Below are positions 25,802-34,186 of a stretch of 64,000 nt of DNA, one piece after another. Numbering within the stretch: position 1 is the stretch's first letter; the number at the start of each line of letters is the position of its first letter. The stretch spans positions 20,195-84,194 of the forward strand of contig NZ_FAOO01000007.1 of assembly GCF_900070205.1 (NCBI RefSeq). Direction: 5' to 3'. The position numbers and the translations under genes were made by a program. The notes under the pieces are model-generated. The model saw only the letters and a program-made list of their open reading frames with translations. It was not told where the DNA came from and made no database searches. Source of the DNA: Candidatus Thermokryptus mobilis (GTDB lineage Bacteria; Bacteroidota; Ignavibacteria; Kryptoniales; Kryptoniaceae).

Positions 25802-26532
25802 GCGGGAAAGAACTTATACGGCTTAATAAATATCTTGCTATGTGTGGTGTTGCTTCAAGGAGGAAAGCCGATGAGTTAATTAAGCAAGGTAGAGTTTCAG
25901 TAAATGGTGAAGTTGTGACACAGCTTGGGGTTAAAATTGACCCCAAGAGAGACAGGGTAATGGTTGATGGAAAACCAGTTAAAATGACGGAGAAATTAGT
26001 TTATATTGTTTTGAACAAGCCCAAGGATTGCATTACTACCGTGAAAGATGAAAAAGGACGAAGAACAGTCCTTGACCTTGTCAAGGTTAAAGAGAGGATT
26101 TTCCCTGTCGGACGGCTTGACAGAAATACGACAGGGGTCTTAATCTTAACGAACGATGGAGAGCTTGCTTATCGTTTGATGCACCCAAGATACAAAGTTG
26201 AAAAAGCTTATAAAGTTGCGCTTGATAAACCTATAAAGATGGAGGACATTGAAAAGTTAAAGCGCGGGATAATGCTTGATAGCAGAAAAACATCAGCTTG
26301 CGAGATTTATATTTTGCCTAACAGCGAGAATAAAGAACTTGGGATTGTAATCCGTGAAGGAAGATATAGACAAATAAGGAGGATGTTTCAACGCTTGGGA
26401 TATAAAGTTCAAAAGCTTCACAGGGTCAGCTTTGGCGGGATAACAGTTAGTGGGATGAAACGAGGCGAGTGGAGATATTTAACGGATAAAGAAATAAAAA
26501 AATTAAAACGCCTTGTTGGTCTTGAAAAATAA
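25798..26532 (+). CDS. rluB: 23S rRNA pseudouridine synthase, RluB/RsuA family
   Basis: The protein is 244 residues. The N-terminal S4 RNA-binding domain (LNKYLAMCGVASRRKADELI) is followed by the pseudouridine synthase domain with the catalytic Asp in GRLDRNTTGVLILTNDGELA and the motif GRYRQIRRMFQRLG. RluB modifies U2605 of 23S rRNA in E. coli; RsuA and RluE/F are close relatives. The genomic link to scpAB, common in Firmicutes and in this group, favours RluB. Confidence 0.92.
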   Translation: MSGKELIRLNKYLAMCGVASRRKADELIKQGRVSVNGEVVTQLGVKIDPKRDRVMVDGKPVKMTEKLVYIVLNKPKDCITTVKDEKGRRTVLDLVKVKERIFPVGRLDRNTTGVLILTNDGELAYRLMHPRYKVEKAYKVALDKPIKMEDIEKLKRGIMLDSRKTSACEIYILPNSENKELGIVIREGRYRQIRRMFQRLGYKVQKLHRVSFGGITVSGMKRGEWRYLTDKEIKKLKRLVGLEK

Positions 26533-26546
26533 ATCTTTTGGGAGTA

Positions 26547-28076
26547 ATGAAACGAAATCTAATTCTTCTTCCATTGCTTCTTTATTTTTACTCTTGTGCT
26601 TCCGCACAAAAAGTTGTTGAATCAGAAACACCTTCCGAAATAAAAACGGAAATTTCTTATTTTGAGGAAACATCATTAAGTAGATTAAGGGATGAACTTA
26701 ATCAAATTTTTTCCGATCCAAATTTTTCAAACGCATATTGGGGTGTTGTCATTCAATCGCTTGAAACGGGCGAGTATTTTTACAGGTTGAATGAGCATAA
26801 AAGTTTTATACCAGCTTCAAATATGAAATTGTTTACAACAGCAGTTGCTCTTATAAAACTTGGTCCTGATTTCAAATACAAGACAAGTGTTTATACGGAT
26901 GGTGAGATAAAAAATGGTGTCTTAAATGGAAATTTATTCGTCCGTGGAAGTGGCGACCCAACAATTTCAGGTAGGTTTAACAATGGGGATGTGATAAAAA
27001 CATTCAAGGACTGGGCTGATAGCTTGAAAAATCTCGGGATAAGGGAGATAAATGGGGACATAGTGGGTGATGATAATTATTTTGATGATCAATACATGGG
27101 CACTGGCTGGGCATGGGATGATGAAACATATTGGTATTCGGCGCATATAAGTGCCTTGTCATTTAATGATAACTGTGTTGATTTTGAGATTAGACCCGGG
27201 AAAAAAATCGGCGATACAGCAATTGTGTTGCTTACCCCGAACACAAGCTATGTTAAGGTTGTAAATCGCGTTTTAACAGTTCATAGAGATAGCACGACCC
27301 AGATTGATTTCTTCAGAATCCCAGGGACAAACATAATAAATATCTTCGGGAGAATAAGTTTGAAGACGGGCTCGTATAAGGAATCAATCTCAATTCATAA
27401 TCCGACGCTTTACACTGTAACTGTTTTTAAGGAAGTGCTTGAATCAAAAGGTATAAAGGTTAACGGCAAACCGATTGACATTGATGATACAAATCTTTCA
27501 CCGAATTATGATGAAATGAAGGTTCTTGCTTCTTATGAGTCGCCCCCTTTGAGTGAAATAATAAAGGTGATAAACAAGCGGAGTCAGAATTTTTATGCTG
27601 AGCAAGTTTTCCGAACGCTTGGTAAAATTTTTGGTGGAGAGGGTTCAACGCAAAAGTCGGTTGAAGTTGTTAAAAATGCACTCGCGCAAATGGGTATCGC
27701 CCCTGAATCAATATCAATTTACGATGGTTCTGGTCTTTCAAGGTTAAATCTTGTGACGCCGTTTCAAATTTTGACGCTTTTAAACTATATGTACAGACAG
27801 GAGTATTTTTCCTATTTTTATGAATCGTTGCCAATTGCTGGTGTTGATGGGACGCTTGAGACAAGGATGAGGAAAACGAAAGCACAAGGAAATGTTAGAG
27901 CCAAGACCGGTTATGTTCAATATACGAGGTCGCTTTCAGGATATGTGAAAACCTTGGATGGGGAAATCGTTGCTTTTGCGATGATGGTTAATAATTATCT
28001 TGTTCCTGTATCTACGGCGAATATGGTTCAAGATATTGTGTGTCAGCGTTTGGCTAACTTTTCAAGGACAAAATGA
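26547..28076 (+). CDS. dacB: D-alanyl-D-alanine carboxypeptidase / endopeptidase (PBP4, DacB), likely lipoprotein
   Basis: The protein is 509 residues from the ATG at 26547, with GGAG 4 nt before it. The N-terminus (MKRNLILLPLLLYFYSCASA) has a cysteine positioned like a lipobox, so it may be lipid-anchored in the periplasm. The penicillin-binding motifs are in order: SNMK (S-x-x-K, in PASNMKLFTTAVAL), YDGSGLSRLN near the middle of the second half, and AKTGYV (K-T-G). PBP4 trims peptidoglycan cross-links and peptide stems. It ends 3 nt before the shared bidirectional terminator. Confidence 0.93.
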   Translation: MKRNLILLPLLLYFYSCASAQKVVESETPSEIKTEISYFEETSLSRLRDELNQIFSDPNFSNAYWGVVIQSLETGEYFYRLNEHKSFIPASNMKLFTTAVALIKLGPDFKYKTSVYTDGEIKNGVLNGNLFVRGSGDPTISGRFNNGDVIKTFKDWADSLKNLGIREINGDIVGDDNYFDDQYMGTGWAWDDETYWYSAHISALSFNDNCVDFEIRPGKKIGDTAIVLLTPNTSYVKVVNRVLTVHRDSTTQIDFFRIPGTNIINIFGRISLKTGSYKESISIHNPTLYTVTVFKEVLESKGIKVNGKPIDIDDTNLSPNYDEMKVLASYESPPLSEIIKVINKRSQNFYAEQVFRTLGKIFGGEGSTQKSVEVVKNALAQMGIAPESISIYDGSGLSRLNLVTPFQILTLLNYMYRQEYFSYFYESLPIAGVDGTLETRMRKTKAQGNVRAKTGYVQYTRSLSGYVKTLDGEIVAFAMMVNNYLVPVSTANMVQDIVCQRLANFSRTK

Positions 28077-28079
28077 AAA

Positions 28080-28100
28080 AGGGCGGGATTGACCCGCCCT
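28080..28100. terminator. Bidirectional terminator between dacB and citrate synthase
   Basis: An 8-bp stem (AGGGCGGG at 28080-28087, CCCGCCCT at 28093-28100) closes a five-base loop. On the minus strand it is followed by TTTTTCATTTT; on the plus strand the tail CTTTCACTTT is weaker. It serves two convergent operons. Confidence 0.8.
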
Positions 28101-28108
28101 CTTTCACT

Positions 28109-29260
28109 TTAACGCTGATCAATTGGAATATAGGTTTGATCCATAGGACCGATATATTCTGCTCTCGGTCTGTAAATTCTATTATCCGAGAGTTGTTCAA
28201 GTACATGAGCTGTCCATCCGGTGATACGGCTGACAGCGAAGATTGGTGTATAAAGGTCAAGCGGTATCCCCATATAGTAATAAACCGAGGCAGAATAGAA
28301 ATCAACATTTGGCCAGACGCCTTTCTCTCCGAACTCTTTAACCCAGAGTTCTTCAATTCTTGCTGACATCTCATACCATTTCGTATTCCCAAGCTTTTCA
28401 CCGAGCATCTTTGAGTATTTCTTTAGAATCAAAGCCCTTGGGTCCATTGATTTATAAACTCTGTGTCCGAAACCTTCAAGTTTTCTCTTTTCTTCAATTG
28501 CTTTCTTAACGAAATCATCAACCTTTGAGAGTTCACCTATCTCAAGTAGGTATTTCATCACTTCCCTATTAGCGCCACCGTGCAACGGACCTTTCAGAGT
28601 GCCAATGGCTGATGTTATGGCTGAATACATATCTGTAAGTGTTGAAATCGTGACTCTTGCAGAGAAAGTTGATGCGTTCATCTCATGCTCAGCGTGTAGT
28701 ATCAATGCCACATCCATGATTTTTGCGAAAAGCTCGTCGGGTTCTCCCCCCTTCAACATGTAAAGAAAATTTGTCGCTATGTTAAATTCCTTGTTCGGCT
28801 TTATCGGTTCCTTTCCATTTCTTATCTGTTCCCAAGCTGCTACGATTGTTGGGAACTTAGCTGTAAGTCGCAGTGCCTTTCTCCTATTTGCTTCAAGTGA
28901 ATTGTCATTTCTTTCAGGATCAAAAAGTCCAAGGAATGACACAGCGGTCCTAAGGACATCCATCGGGTCTGAATCCTTCGGCATAAGCTTCATCACGGTG
29001 ATAAGACTGTCAGGAATTTCATATTCGGAGCGGATGGCTTTTACGAATTCATCGTATTCATCTTTTTTCGGCAGGCGATAATTCCACAACAAGAAGGCAA
29101 CTTCTTCAAAGTTTGAATGTTCAGCTAAATCTGCAATGTCATAGCCAAGATAAAGAAGCTTGCTTCTTTTTCCATCAATAAAGCAAAGCTTCGTCTGGTT
29201 TGCTATGACATTTTCTAATCCCTTTACATAGGTGGGTTGTGTTGTTTGTGCCTGGGACAT
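28109..29260 (-). CDS. gltA: Citrate synthase
   Basis: The protein is 383 residues of the short, type I citrate/2-methylcitrate synthase group found in Gram-positives, archaea and many thermophiles. Active-site regions are present: LHAEHEMNASTFSARVTIST (His in HAEHEMNAS), GPLHGGANREVMKYLLEIG and GFGHRVYKSMDPRALILKKY, with the late Asp in the segment VDFYSASVYYYMGIP. It makes citrate from oxaloacetate and acetyl-CoA. 2-methylcitrate synthase activity cannot be excluded. A strong Shine-Dalgarno (AAGGAGGT) lies 9 nt upstream. It is a single gene, convergent with dacB. Confidence 0.93.
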   Translation of the reverse strand: MSQAQTTQPTYVKGLENVIANQTKLCFIDGKRSKLLYLGYDIADLAEHSNFEEVAFLLWNYRLPKKDEYDEFVKAIRSEYEIPDSLITVMKLMPKDSDPMDVLRTAVSFLGLFDPERNDNSLEANRRKALRLTAKFPTIVAAWEQIRNGKEPIKPNKEFNIATNFLYMLKGGEPDELFAKIMDVALILHAEHEMNASTFSARVTISTLTDMYSAITSAIGTLKGPLHGGANREVMKYLLEIGELSKVDDFVKKAIEEKRKLEGFGHRVYKSMDPRALILKKYSKMLGEKLGNTKWYEMSARIEELWVKEFGEKGVWPNVDFYSASVYYYMGIPLDLYTPIFAVSRITGWTAHVLEQLSDNRIYRPRAEYIGPMDQTYIPIDQR

Positions 29261-29392
29261 GGCTTTTTACCTCCTTTTAATTTTGGTTTGTATGTGCTTT
29301 GGGTTTAACTCTGTTCCCCGTAAAATTAGTGTGTCTAAAGCCAAAAAACATAACTTTCTTCAAAATTTAATTATATTCATATCCTCATTTCT

Positions 29393-29421
29393 AATGTAAA
29401 AATAAAAACTTTGAAATTCAA
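29393..29421 (-). promoter_or_regulatory. Candidate housekeeping promoter for citrate synthase
   Basis: On the minus strand TTGAAT (29421-29416), 17 nt, TACATT (29398-29393). The leader would be about 125 nt. The rest of the 231-bp gap between gltA and ggt holds the divergent ggt promoter and no other structure that I can support. Confidence 0.4.
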
Positions 29422-29438
29422 ATTAATCACCCGGGATC

Positions 29439-29467
29439 TTGATTAATCTTTGAAAAATGTGTAAAAT
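29439..29467 (+). promoter_or_regulatory. Housekeeping promoter of ggt
   Basis: TTGATT (29439-29444), 17 nt, TAAAAT (29462-29467). The transcript would start near 29474, about 18 nt before the ATG at 29492. Confidence 0.65.
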
Positions 29468-29491
29468 TAAAGCAAAAAGACCTGCAAAGCG

Positions 29492-31183
29492 ATGAAAAAA
29501 TTGTTGTGCTTTGTCCTTGCCCTTTTATTTCTTTTCTTCAATTTTTCCGATTCAGCTTCAAGACGACCTGTGAAAGGTTTTAACGGTATGGTTGTTTCCT
29601 CTGATTCGCTTGCCACACGGGTTGGCGTTGAAATTTTAAAAAAAGGTGGAAATGCGGTTGATGCAGCTGTTGCCGTTGGATTTGCACTTGCTGTGACATA
29701 TCCGCAGGCAGGAAATATCGGAGGGGGTGGGTTTATGGTTATAAGAATGGCAAATGGTGAGACGATCACAATTGATTTCAGGGAAAAGGCACCAATGAAA
29801 GCAAGTGAAGATATGTTTCTTGATGAAAATGGGAATTTTGTCCCGGAGAGAAGTCAAATCGGTCATCTTTCGGTGGGGGTTCCAGGTTCAGTTGCTGGTT
29901 TATTGCTCGCCCTTGAAAAGTATGGCACGATGTCAAGAAAAGAAGTTCTTAAACCTGCAATTAAACTTGCTGAGAAAGGTTTCATTGTAAATGAGGGGCT
30001 CGCAAATGCTTTTAAAAATGCTTTTGAACATTTCAAAAAATTCCCATCCACAATGAAATATTTCTCAAAGAACGGACAACCATACAAAGCTGGTGACCGT
30101 CTTGTACAAAAAGATCTTGCCAAGGTTTTGAAGCTTATCAGAGATAAAGGTCGCGATGGATTTTACAAGGGTAGGGTTGCGGACTTGATAGTTGAAGAGA
30201 TGAAACGCGGTGGTGGTTTGATAACATATGAAGACCTTGAGAATTATCAACCTGTCTTACGAAAACCCGTTGTTGGCAATTATCGCGGATATGAAATCAT
30301 ATCAATGGGTCCGCCAAGTTCAGGAGGCGTTTGCCTAATTGAACTTTTGAACATACTTGAAAATTTTGACCTGAAAAAATACGGTTTTGGCTCCTCATAT
30401 ACAATTCATTACCTTGTTGAAGCTATGAGGAGAGTTTATGCGGATAGGGCTGAGTATCTCGGTGACCCGGATTTCGTCCAAATTCCCCTTGATAAGCTGC
30501 TTTCAAAAGAGTATGCGAAAGAACTTGCAAGTGAAATTGATACCTTTTTTGCTACTCCAAGTTCAAGAATCATACGCTCCGTTTCACCGACTTCTGAAGG
30601 AGTTCATACAACACATTATTCTGTTGTTGATAGATGGGGAAATGTCGTTGCAGTTACGACAACGATCAACAGTTATTTCGGTTCAATGGTCGCCGTTGAT
30701 GGGGCTGGATTTTTCCTTAACAATGAAATGGATGATTTCAGCGCAAAACCCGGTGCTCCAAATCAATTTGGATTGCTCGGGAGCAAAGCGAATTCAATCC
30801 AACCTGGGAAGAGAATGTTAAGTTCAATGACTCCGACAATAGTTTTAAAAAATGGGAAACCATTTCTCGTCCTTGGTTCTCCTGGTGGTTCTACGATTAT
30901 AACATCTGTGCTTCAAGTCATTTTAAATGTAATTGATTTTGGTATGAACATTCAAGAAGCCGTTGATTCACCGAGGATTCATCATCAATGGTATCCCGAT
31001 CAGATATTTTTTGAGAGAAGAGGTTTGCCAAGGGATGTAATTGAAAACCTTGAAAAGAGAGGACATAAACTTGTTGAAAGGGATGGCTATCAAGGTGAGG
31101 TTCAAGCGATTTTAATTGATGAAAATGGCGTTAAATATGGGGCGGTTGATCCACGCGGTTATGGTTTAGCAATGGGTTATTGA
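29492..31183 (+). CDS. ggt: Gamma-glutamyltransferase
   Basis: The protein is 563 residues with a signal peptide (MKKLLCFVLALLFLFFNF). It is an Ntn-hydrolase made as a proenzyme that cleaves itself before a threonine. The site is visible as VHTTHYSVVDRWGN, with Thr373 as the predicted nucleophile. Other family motifs are KKGGNAVDAAVAVGFALAVT, TYPQAGNIGGGGFMVIR and the glycine-rich GSPGGSTIITSVLQVILN. It moves gamma-glutamyl groups of glutathione and related peptides in the periplasm. It has its own promoter; the next gene overlaps or closely follows its stop. Confidence 0.96.
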   Translation: MKKLLCFVLALLFLFFNFSDSASRRPVKGFNGMVVSSDSLATRVGVEILKKGGNAVDAAVAVGFALAVTYPQAGNIGGGGFMVIRMANGETITIDFREKAPMKASEDMFLDENGNFVPERSQIGHLSVGVPGSVAGLLLALEKYGTMSRKEVLKPAIKLAEKGFIVNEGLANAFKNAFEHFKKFPSTMKYFSKNGQPYKAGDRLVQKDLAKVLKLIRDKGRDGFYKGRVADLIVEEMKRGGGLITYEDLENYQPVLRKPVVGNYRGYEIISMGPPSSGGVCLIELLNILENFDLKKYGFGSSYTIHYLVEAMRRVYADRAEYLGDPDFVQIPLDKLLSKEYAKELASEIDTFFATPSSRIIRSVSPTSEGVHTTHYSVVDRWGNVVAVTTTINSYFGSMVAVDGAGFFLNNEMDDFSAKPGAPNQFGLLGSKANSIQPGKRMLSSMTPTIVLKNGKPFLVLGSPGGSTIITSVLQVILNVIDFGMNIQEAVDSPRIHHQWYPDQIFFERRGLPRDVIENLEKRGHKLVERDGYQGEVQAILIDENGVKYGAVDPRGYGLAMGY

Positions 31184-31212
31184 CAATAATAAAATTGGTT
31201 TTCAAGGTGTTT

Positions 31213-31962
31213 ATGAATCTTTATAAAATTTTTCGTTTTGTCATTAAAGCGATTTCTACACCGTTGGCATTCCTTGTTTTATTTTTCGTCGTTTCAATGT
31301 TCGTTTATAAAAACCTTGAAAAAGATATAACTTGGATTGACGCTTTTTTCTGGATAACTCATCCGCACGCTATTTCTGAACATAGAAGTAATGAGACGAA
31401 GATATTTGCTTTTATTGTTTATGTTGGGATTTTGTTTTTTCAGGTTTGGTTCATTGAAAGAATACTTGTCAATGTTTTCAGTGGTGAATTAAAAATTTTG
31501 TGGAGGAAAAGGATGAGCGAGGTAGCAATTTCAAAATTGAAGGAACACTATATAATTTGCGGTTACGGGCAAGTTGGGAGAACCGTCGTTGATGAACTTA
31601 TAAAGTTAGGATTACCCTTTGTTTTAATTGAAACAAACGAGAGCATAGTTAGGGAGCTTCTAAAAGAGGGTTTAAATGTAATTCACGGTGATGCGAGGCG
31701 AAGGAGCGTTCTTTTAAGCGCTGGGATAGAACAGGCGAAGTTTATATGTACCTTGATTGATAACGATGCTGATAATCTTTACATAACGATAACAGCGAAA
31801 ATGTTGAATCCGAAGATAAAGGTTATTTCAAGAGCTGGAAATTTAAGGTATGCTGAGGCGATGAAAGGCGCCGGAGCCGATGAGGTTGTCGTCCCAGAGT
31901 ATGAAGGTGGGATGGTTGTCGGAAGGATAATAAGTAGGTATGAGAAATTAAAGGGTTTGTAA
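31213..31962 (+). CDS. RCK (TrkA-N) protein with pore-like membrane domain lacking the K+ filter
   Basis: The protein is about 249 residues from the ATG at 31213 (AAGGTG just upstream); a TTG at 31180 is an alternative. The layout is that of an MthK-like channel: a first membrane helix (LAFLVLFFVVSMFVY), a short pore-helix-like segment (TWIDAFFWIT), a second helix (IFAFIVYVGILFFQVWFIER), then a Rossmann RCK domain with the nucleotide motif IICGYGQVGRTVVDEL. The selectivity filter TVGYGD is absent; the matching place reads THPHAISEHR. The nucleotide-binding half looks intact, including LIDNDADNLYITI. It may be a sensor or a non-selective or partner subunit, not a classical potassium channel. 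It follows ggt directly. Confidence 0.8.
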   Translation: MNLYKIFRFVIKAISTPLAFLVLFFVVSMFVYKNLEKDITWIDAFFWITHPHAISEHRSNETKIFAFIVYVGILFFQVWFIERILVNVFSGELKILWRKRMSEVAISKLKEHYIICGYGQVGRTVVDELIKLGLPFVLIETNESIVRELLKEGLNVIHGDARRRSVLLSAGIEQAKFICTLIDNDADNLYITITAKMLNPKIKVISRAGNLRYAEAMKGAGADEVVVPEYEGGMVVGRIISRYEKLKGL

Positions 31963-32047
31963 AAATAAATTTGTAAAGATGGCATTGAAGATACTTCTTT
32001 TATAAAACGCAGGAGAAAAATGGGTTTGAGTTCTAAAAAGTTCAGAG

Positions 32048-32329
32048 GTGAAATGGCTTGTTGATATGATTGAGCCGAAAATCTCAAATCTTGAAAGCGA
32101 AGCCTCTGAAATGGAGGAAGGAGAAACAGCGAGTATTGATTCAACGCTTGAGGATGAGATTTGGAATATAATTTATGAGCGTACGCTCTTGAATTCAAGA
32201 AAGCAATTCACCCAGATAAAAAATAAAAATGGGGATATCAGAAGGATTTTGATTTTCCCCAATACAACAACTTATAGATTCTCCCGAAAGGTCAGGGGGG
32301 ATTGTAACTTTAAGCGGGTTGGGATGTAA
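32048..32329 (+). CDS. Small hypothetical protein, doubtful
   Basis: The frame of 93 codons starts with GTG at 32048; an ATG at 32066 is the next choice. The N-terminal half is acidic and helical (ISNLESEASEMEEGETASID), and the C-terminus is basic (RRILIFPNTTTYRFSRKVRG). I recognise no family. A good Shine-Dalgarno (CAGGAG) lies upstream of another ATG at 32020, whose frame stops after 14 codons, overlapping the start of this one. That may be a leader peptide coupled to this gene, or a frameshift that broke a longer N-terminus. The stop comes just before the rimP promoter. I see nothing else in the 31963-32047 stretch. Confidence 0.4.
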   Translation: MKWLVDMIEPKISNLESEASEMEEGETASIDSTLEDEIWNIIYERTLLNSRKQFTQIKNKNGDIRRILIFPNTTTYRFSRKVRGDCNFKRVGM

Positions 32330-32331
32330 AT

Positions 32332-32360
32332 TTGGAATTTCGTTTTGGTTTTTTTATATT
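32332..32360 (+). promoter_or_regulatory. Housekeeping promoter of the rimP-nusA-infB operon
   Basis: TTGGAA (32332-32337), 17 nt, TATATT (32355-32360). The start of transcription would be near 32367, about 43 nt before the rimP ATG. Confidence 0.65.
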
Positions 32361-32375
32361 TTTAAAAAACCAAAT

Positions 32376-32405
32376 TAGTGGGCTTTACGACCCACTATTT
32401 TTTTT
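32376..32405 (+). terminator. Leader hairpin with T-run before rimP, probable attenuator
   Basis: A 7-bp stem (TAGTGGG at 32376-32382, CCCACTA at 32391-32397) is followed at once by eight T residues (32398-32405), four bases before the rimP ATG. It has the form of an intrinsic terminator, but it lies downstream of the operon promoter, so it should stop a share of the operon's own transcripts. NusA, encoded in this operon, enhances pausing and intrinsic termination, so autoregulation is a natural inference. Confidence 0.6.
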
Positions 32406-32409
32406 GATT

Positions 32410-32877
32410 ATGTTAAATCTTGAAGAGTTAAAGTCCAAGCTAAGAGAGATAATTGTTCCAATAGTTGAAAATTCAGGTGCGTATCTGGTTGATCTTAACT
32501 TAAAGGGAGTCGGGAAAAAGTTAACTCTTGAGGTTTTCGTTGACACTGACGATGGGATAACGATAAACGAGTGCGAGAAGATAAGCAAGTTAATTTCTGA
32601 TGCGCTTGATGTTTATGACCCAATCCCTGGGAGTTATCGTCTTGAGGTTTCATCTCCTGGGGTTGGAAATCCATTTAAGGTTAAGAGGCAGTATATAACG
32701 AATATTGGGAGATTTCTTCGGGTTAAGTATCTGCGGGAGGACTCTCAGCAAGTGGTTGAAGTAATGGGGCGTCTTGTGTCAGCGGACGATGATAAAATTG
32801 AGCTTGAATTAAAGGATGTGAAAATCATTTTGAGATATGAGCAAATAATTGAGGCAAAAACAGAAATCGTTTGGTAA
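32410..32877 (+). CDS. rimP: Ribosome maturation factor RimP
   Basis: The protein is 155 residues from the ATG at 32410, where the conserved sequence starts; an in-frame extension to 32332 would run through the promoter and hairpin and is rejected. The core motifs are GAYLVDLNLKGVGKKLTLEV, FVDTDDGITINECEKISKLI and YRLEVSSPGVGNPF. RimP helps mature the 30S subunit. The gene opens the classical rimP-nusA-infB operon. Confidence 0.93.
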   Translation: MLNLEELKSKLREIIVPIVENSGAYLVDLNLKGVGKKLTLEVFVDTDDGITINECEKISKLISDALDVYDPIPGSYRLEVSSPGVGNPFKVKRQYITNIGRFLRVKYLREDSQQVVEVMGRLVSADDDKIELELKDVKIILRYEQIIEAKTEIVW

Positions 32878-32896
32878 AATAAATTTTTTAGTTGTC

Positions 32897-34180
32897 ATGA
32901 ATCGTGAAATAGTTGAAGCATTTACGCAACTTGCTAAGGAGAAAAAAGTTGAAAAGGAAAAGATAACATTCATTCTTGAGGATGTGTTCAGAACGCTCAT
33001 CAAAAAGAAGTATGGTGAGGACGCCGAATATGAACTTATTGTTAACTTAGATAGAGGCGATATTGAAATTTATTTGGTTAAAGACATCGTTGATGTTGTG
33101 ACAGATCCGTTAAGGCAGATCTCGGTGCAGAAGGCGAAGGAGTTTGACCCGACGCTTGAGGTTGGTGAAAGGTTCCCTGATAAGATTGAGTTGAAAGATT
33201 TCGGATTGAGGTTGATTTCGCAGGCGAAGCAATTGTTTATTCAGAAGTTAAGTGAGTTTGAGCGCGACTCAATTATGAGGGAGTATGAACAGCACAGGGG
33301 CGAGATATTAATAGGTGAAATTTATCAGGTTTACCTTGGCAAAGATAATAAGCCAGAGTTGGTTTTGCTTATGCATAATAAGAATGAATTAATGTTGCCG
33401 AAAAGTGAGATGATCCCGGATGAAAGATATAGGAAGAACGAAAGTTTAAGGGTTCTTGTTAAGGAGGTTAAGCCACCCAATCCAAAGGATGCAAAAAGGG
33501 GCGATAGTCCGCAGATTATTGTTTCAAGGGCTGATCCTCAATTTCTTGTTAAATTGTTTGAGCTTGAAATCCCCGAAGTTTACGATGGTGTCGTTGTGAT
33601 AAAAAATGTTGCGAGAATTCCAGGTAAGAAATCAAAAGTCGCAGTTGCATCAACAGATGAAAGGGTTGACCCAGTTGGCGCTTGTGTTGGTATGAAGGGA
33701 GTTAGAATTCATTCAATAGTCAAGGAACTTAACAATGAAAACATAGATGTCATCGCTTACAGCGATGACCCAGCTATCTTCATCGCAAGGGCTTTACAGC
33801 CAGCAAAACCAAAAGCTGTTGAAATAGACAAGGAGAAAAGGAAAGCCATTGTTTATGTCCCACCAGAAGAAATTTCAACAGCTGTTGGGACGGAAGGCAT
33901 TAATGTTAAACTGGCATCGGAGTTGACTGAGTATGATATTGAGATAGTCGGAACGGAGGGTGAGAAAAAGGATGTCCAAAAAATTGTCCGTTTGTCCGAT
34001 TTGAAAGATCAAATAGGTGAGGAGATTTATCAGCGTTTGAAAGATGCGGGAATTGAAACCAATAGGGATTATTTAGCCCTTTCAGATGACAACATAAAAT
34101 CAATTCTTTCCGGTTTGCCAAATGTTGATGATAAAAAAATAAAGAGATTGAGAAACATAATAAGAAAAGCGTCTAGGTAA
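32897..34180 (+). CDS. nusA: Transcription termination/antitermination factor NusA
   Basis: The protein is 427 residues from the ATG at 32897. The N-terminal RNA polymerase-binding domain starts MNREIVEAFTQLAKEKKVEK. The S1 domain (residues ~130-200) is followed by two KH domains, with VDPVGACVGMKGVRIHSIVK in the first and VGTEGINVKLASELTEYDIE in the second. A short helical repeat ends the protein (SILSGLPNVDDKKIKRLRN). NusA binds the elongation complex, enhances pausing and intrinsic termination, and takes part in antitermination. The hairpin in the operon leader suggests that it controls its own synthesis. Confidence 0.95.
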   Translation: MNREIVEAFTQLAKEKKVEKEKITFILEDVFRTLIKKKYGEDAEYELIVNLDRGDIEIYLVKDIVDVVTDPLRQISVQKAKEFDPTLEVGERFPDKIELKDFGLRLISQAKQLFIQKLSEFERDSIMREYEQHRGEILIGEIYQVYLGKDNKPELVLLMHNKNELMLPKSEMIPDERYRKNESLRVLVKEVKPPNPKDAKRGDSPQIIVSRADPQFLVKLFELEIPEVYDGVVVIKNVARIPGKKSKVAVASTDERVDPVGACVGMKGVRIHSIVKELNNENIDVIAYSDDPAIFIARALQPAKPKAVEIDKEKRKAIVYVPPEEISTAVGTEGINVKLASELTEYDIEIVGTEGEKKDVQKIVRLSDLKDQIGEEIYQRLKDAGIETNRDYLALSDDNIKSILSGLPNVDDKKIKRLRNIIRKASR

Positions 34181-34186
34181 GATAAA

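Noticed and set aside
31779-32198. 139-codon minus-strand frame
   Set aside because: It is antisense to the well-supported RCK domain and has a composition typical of a shadow frame.
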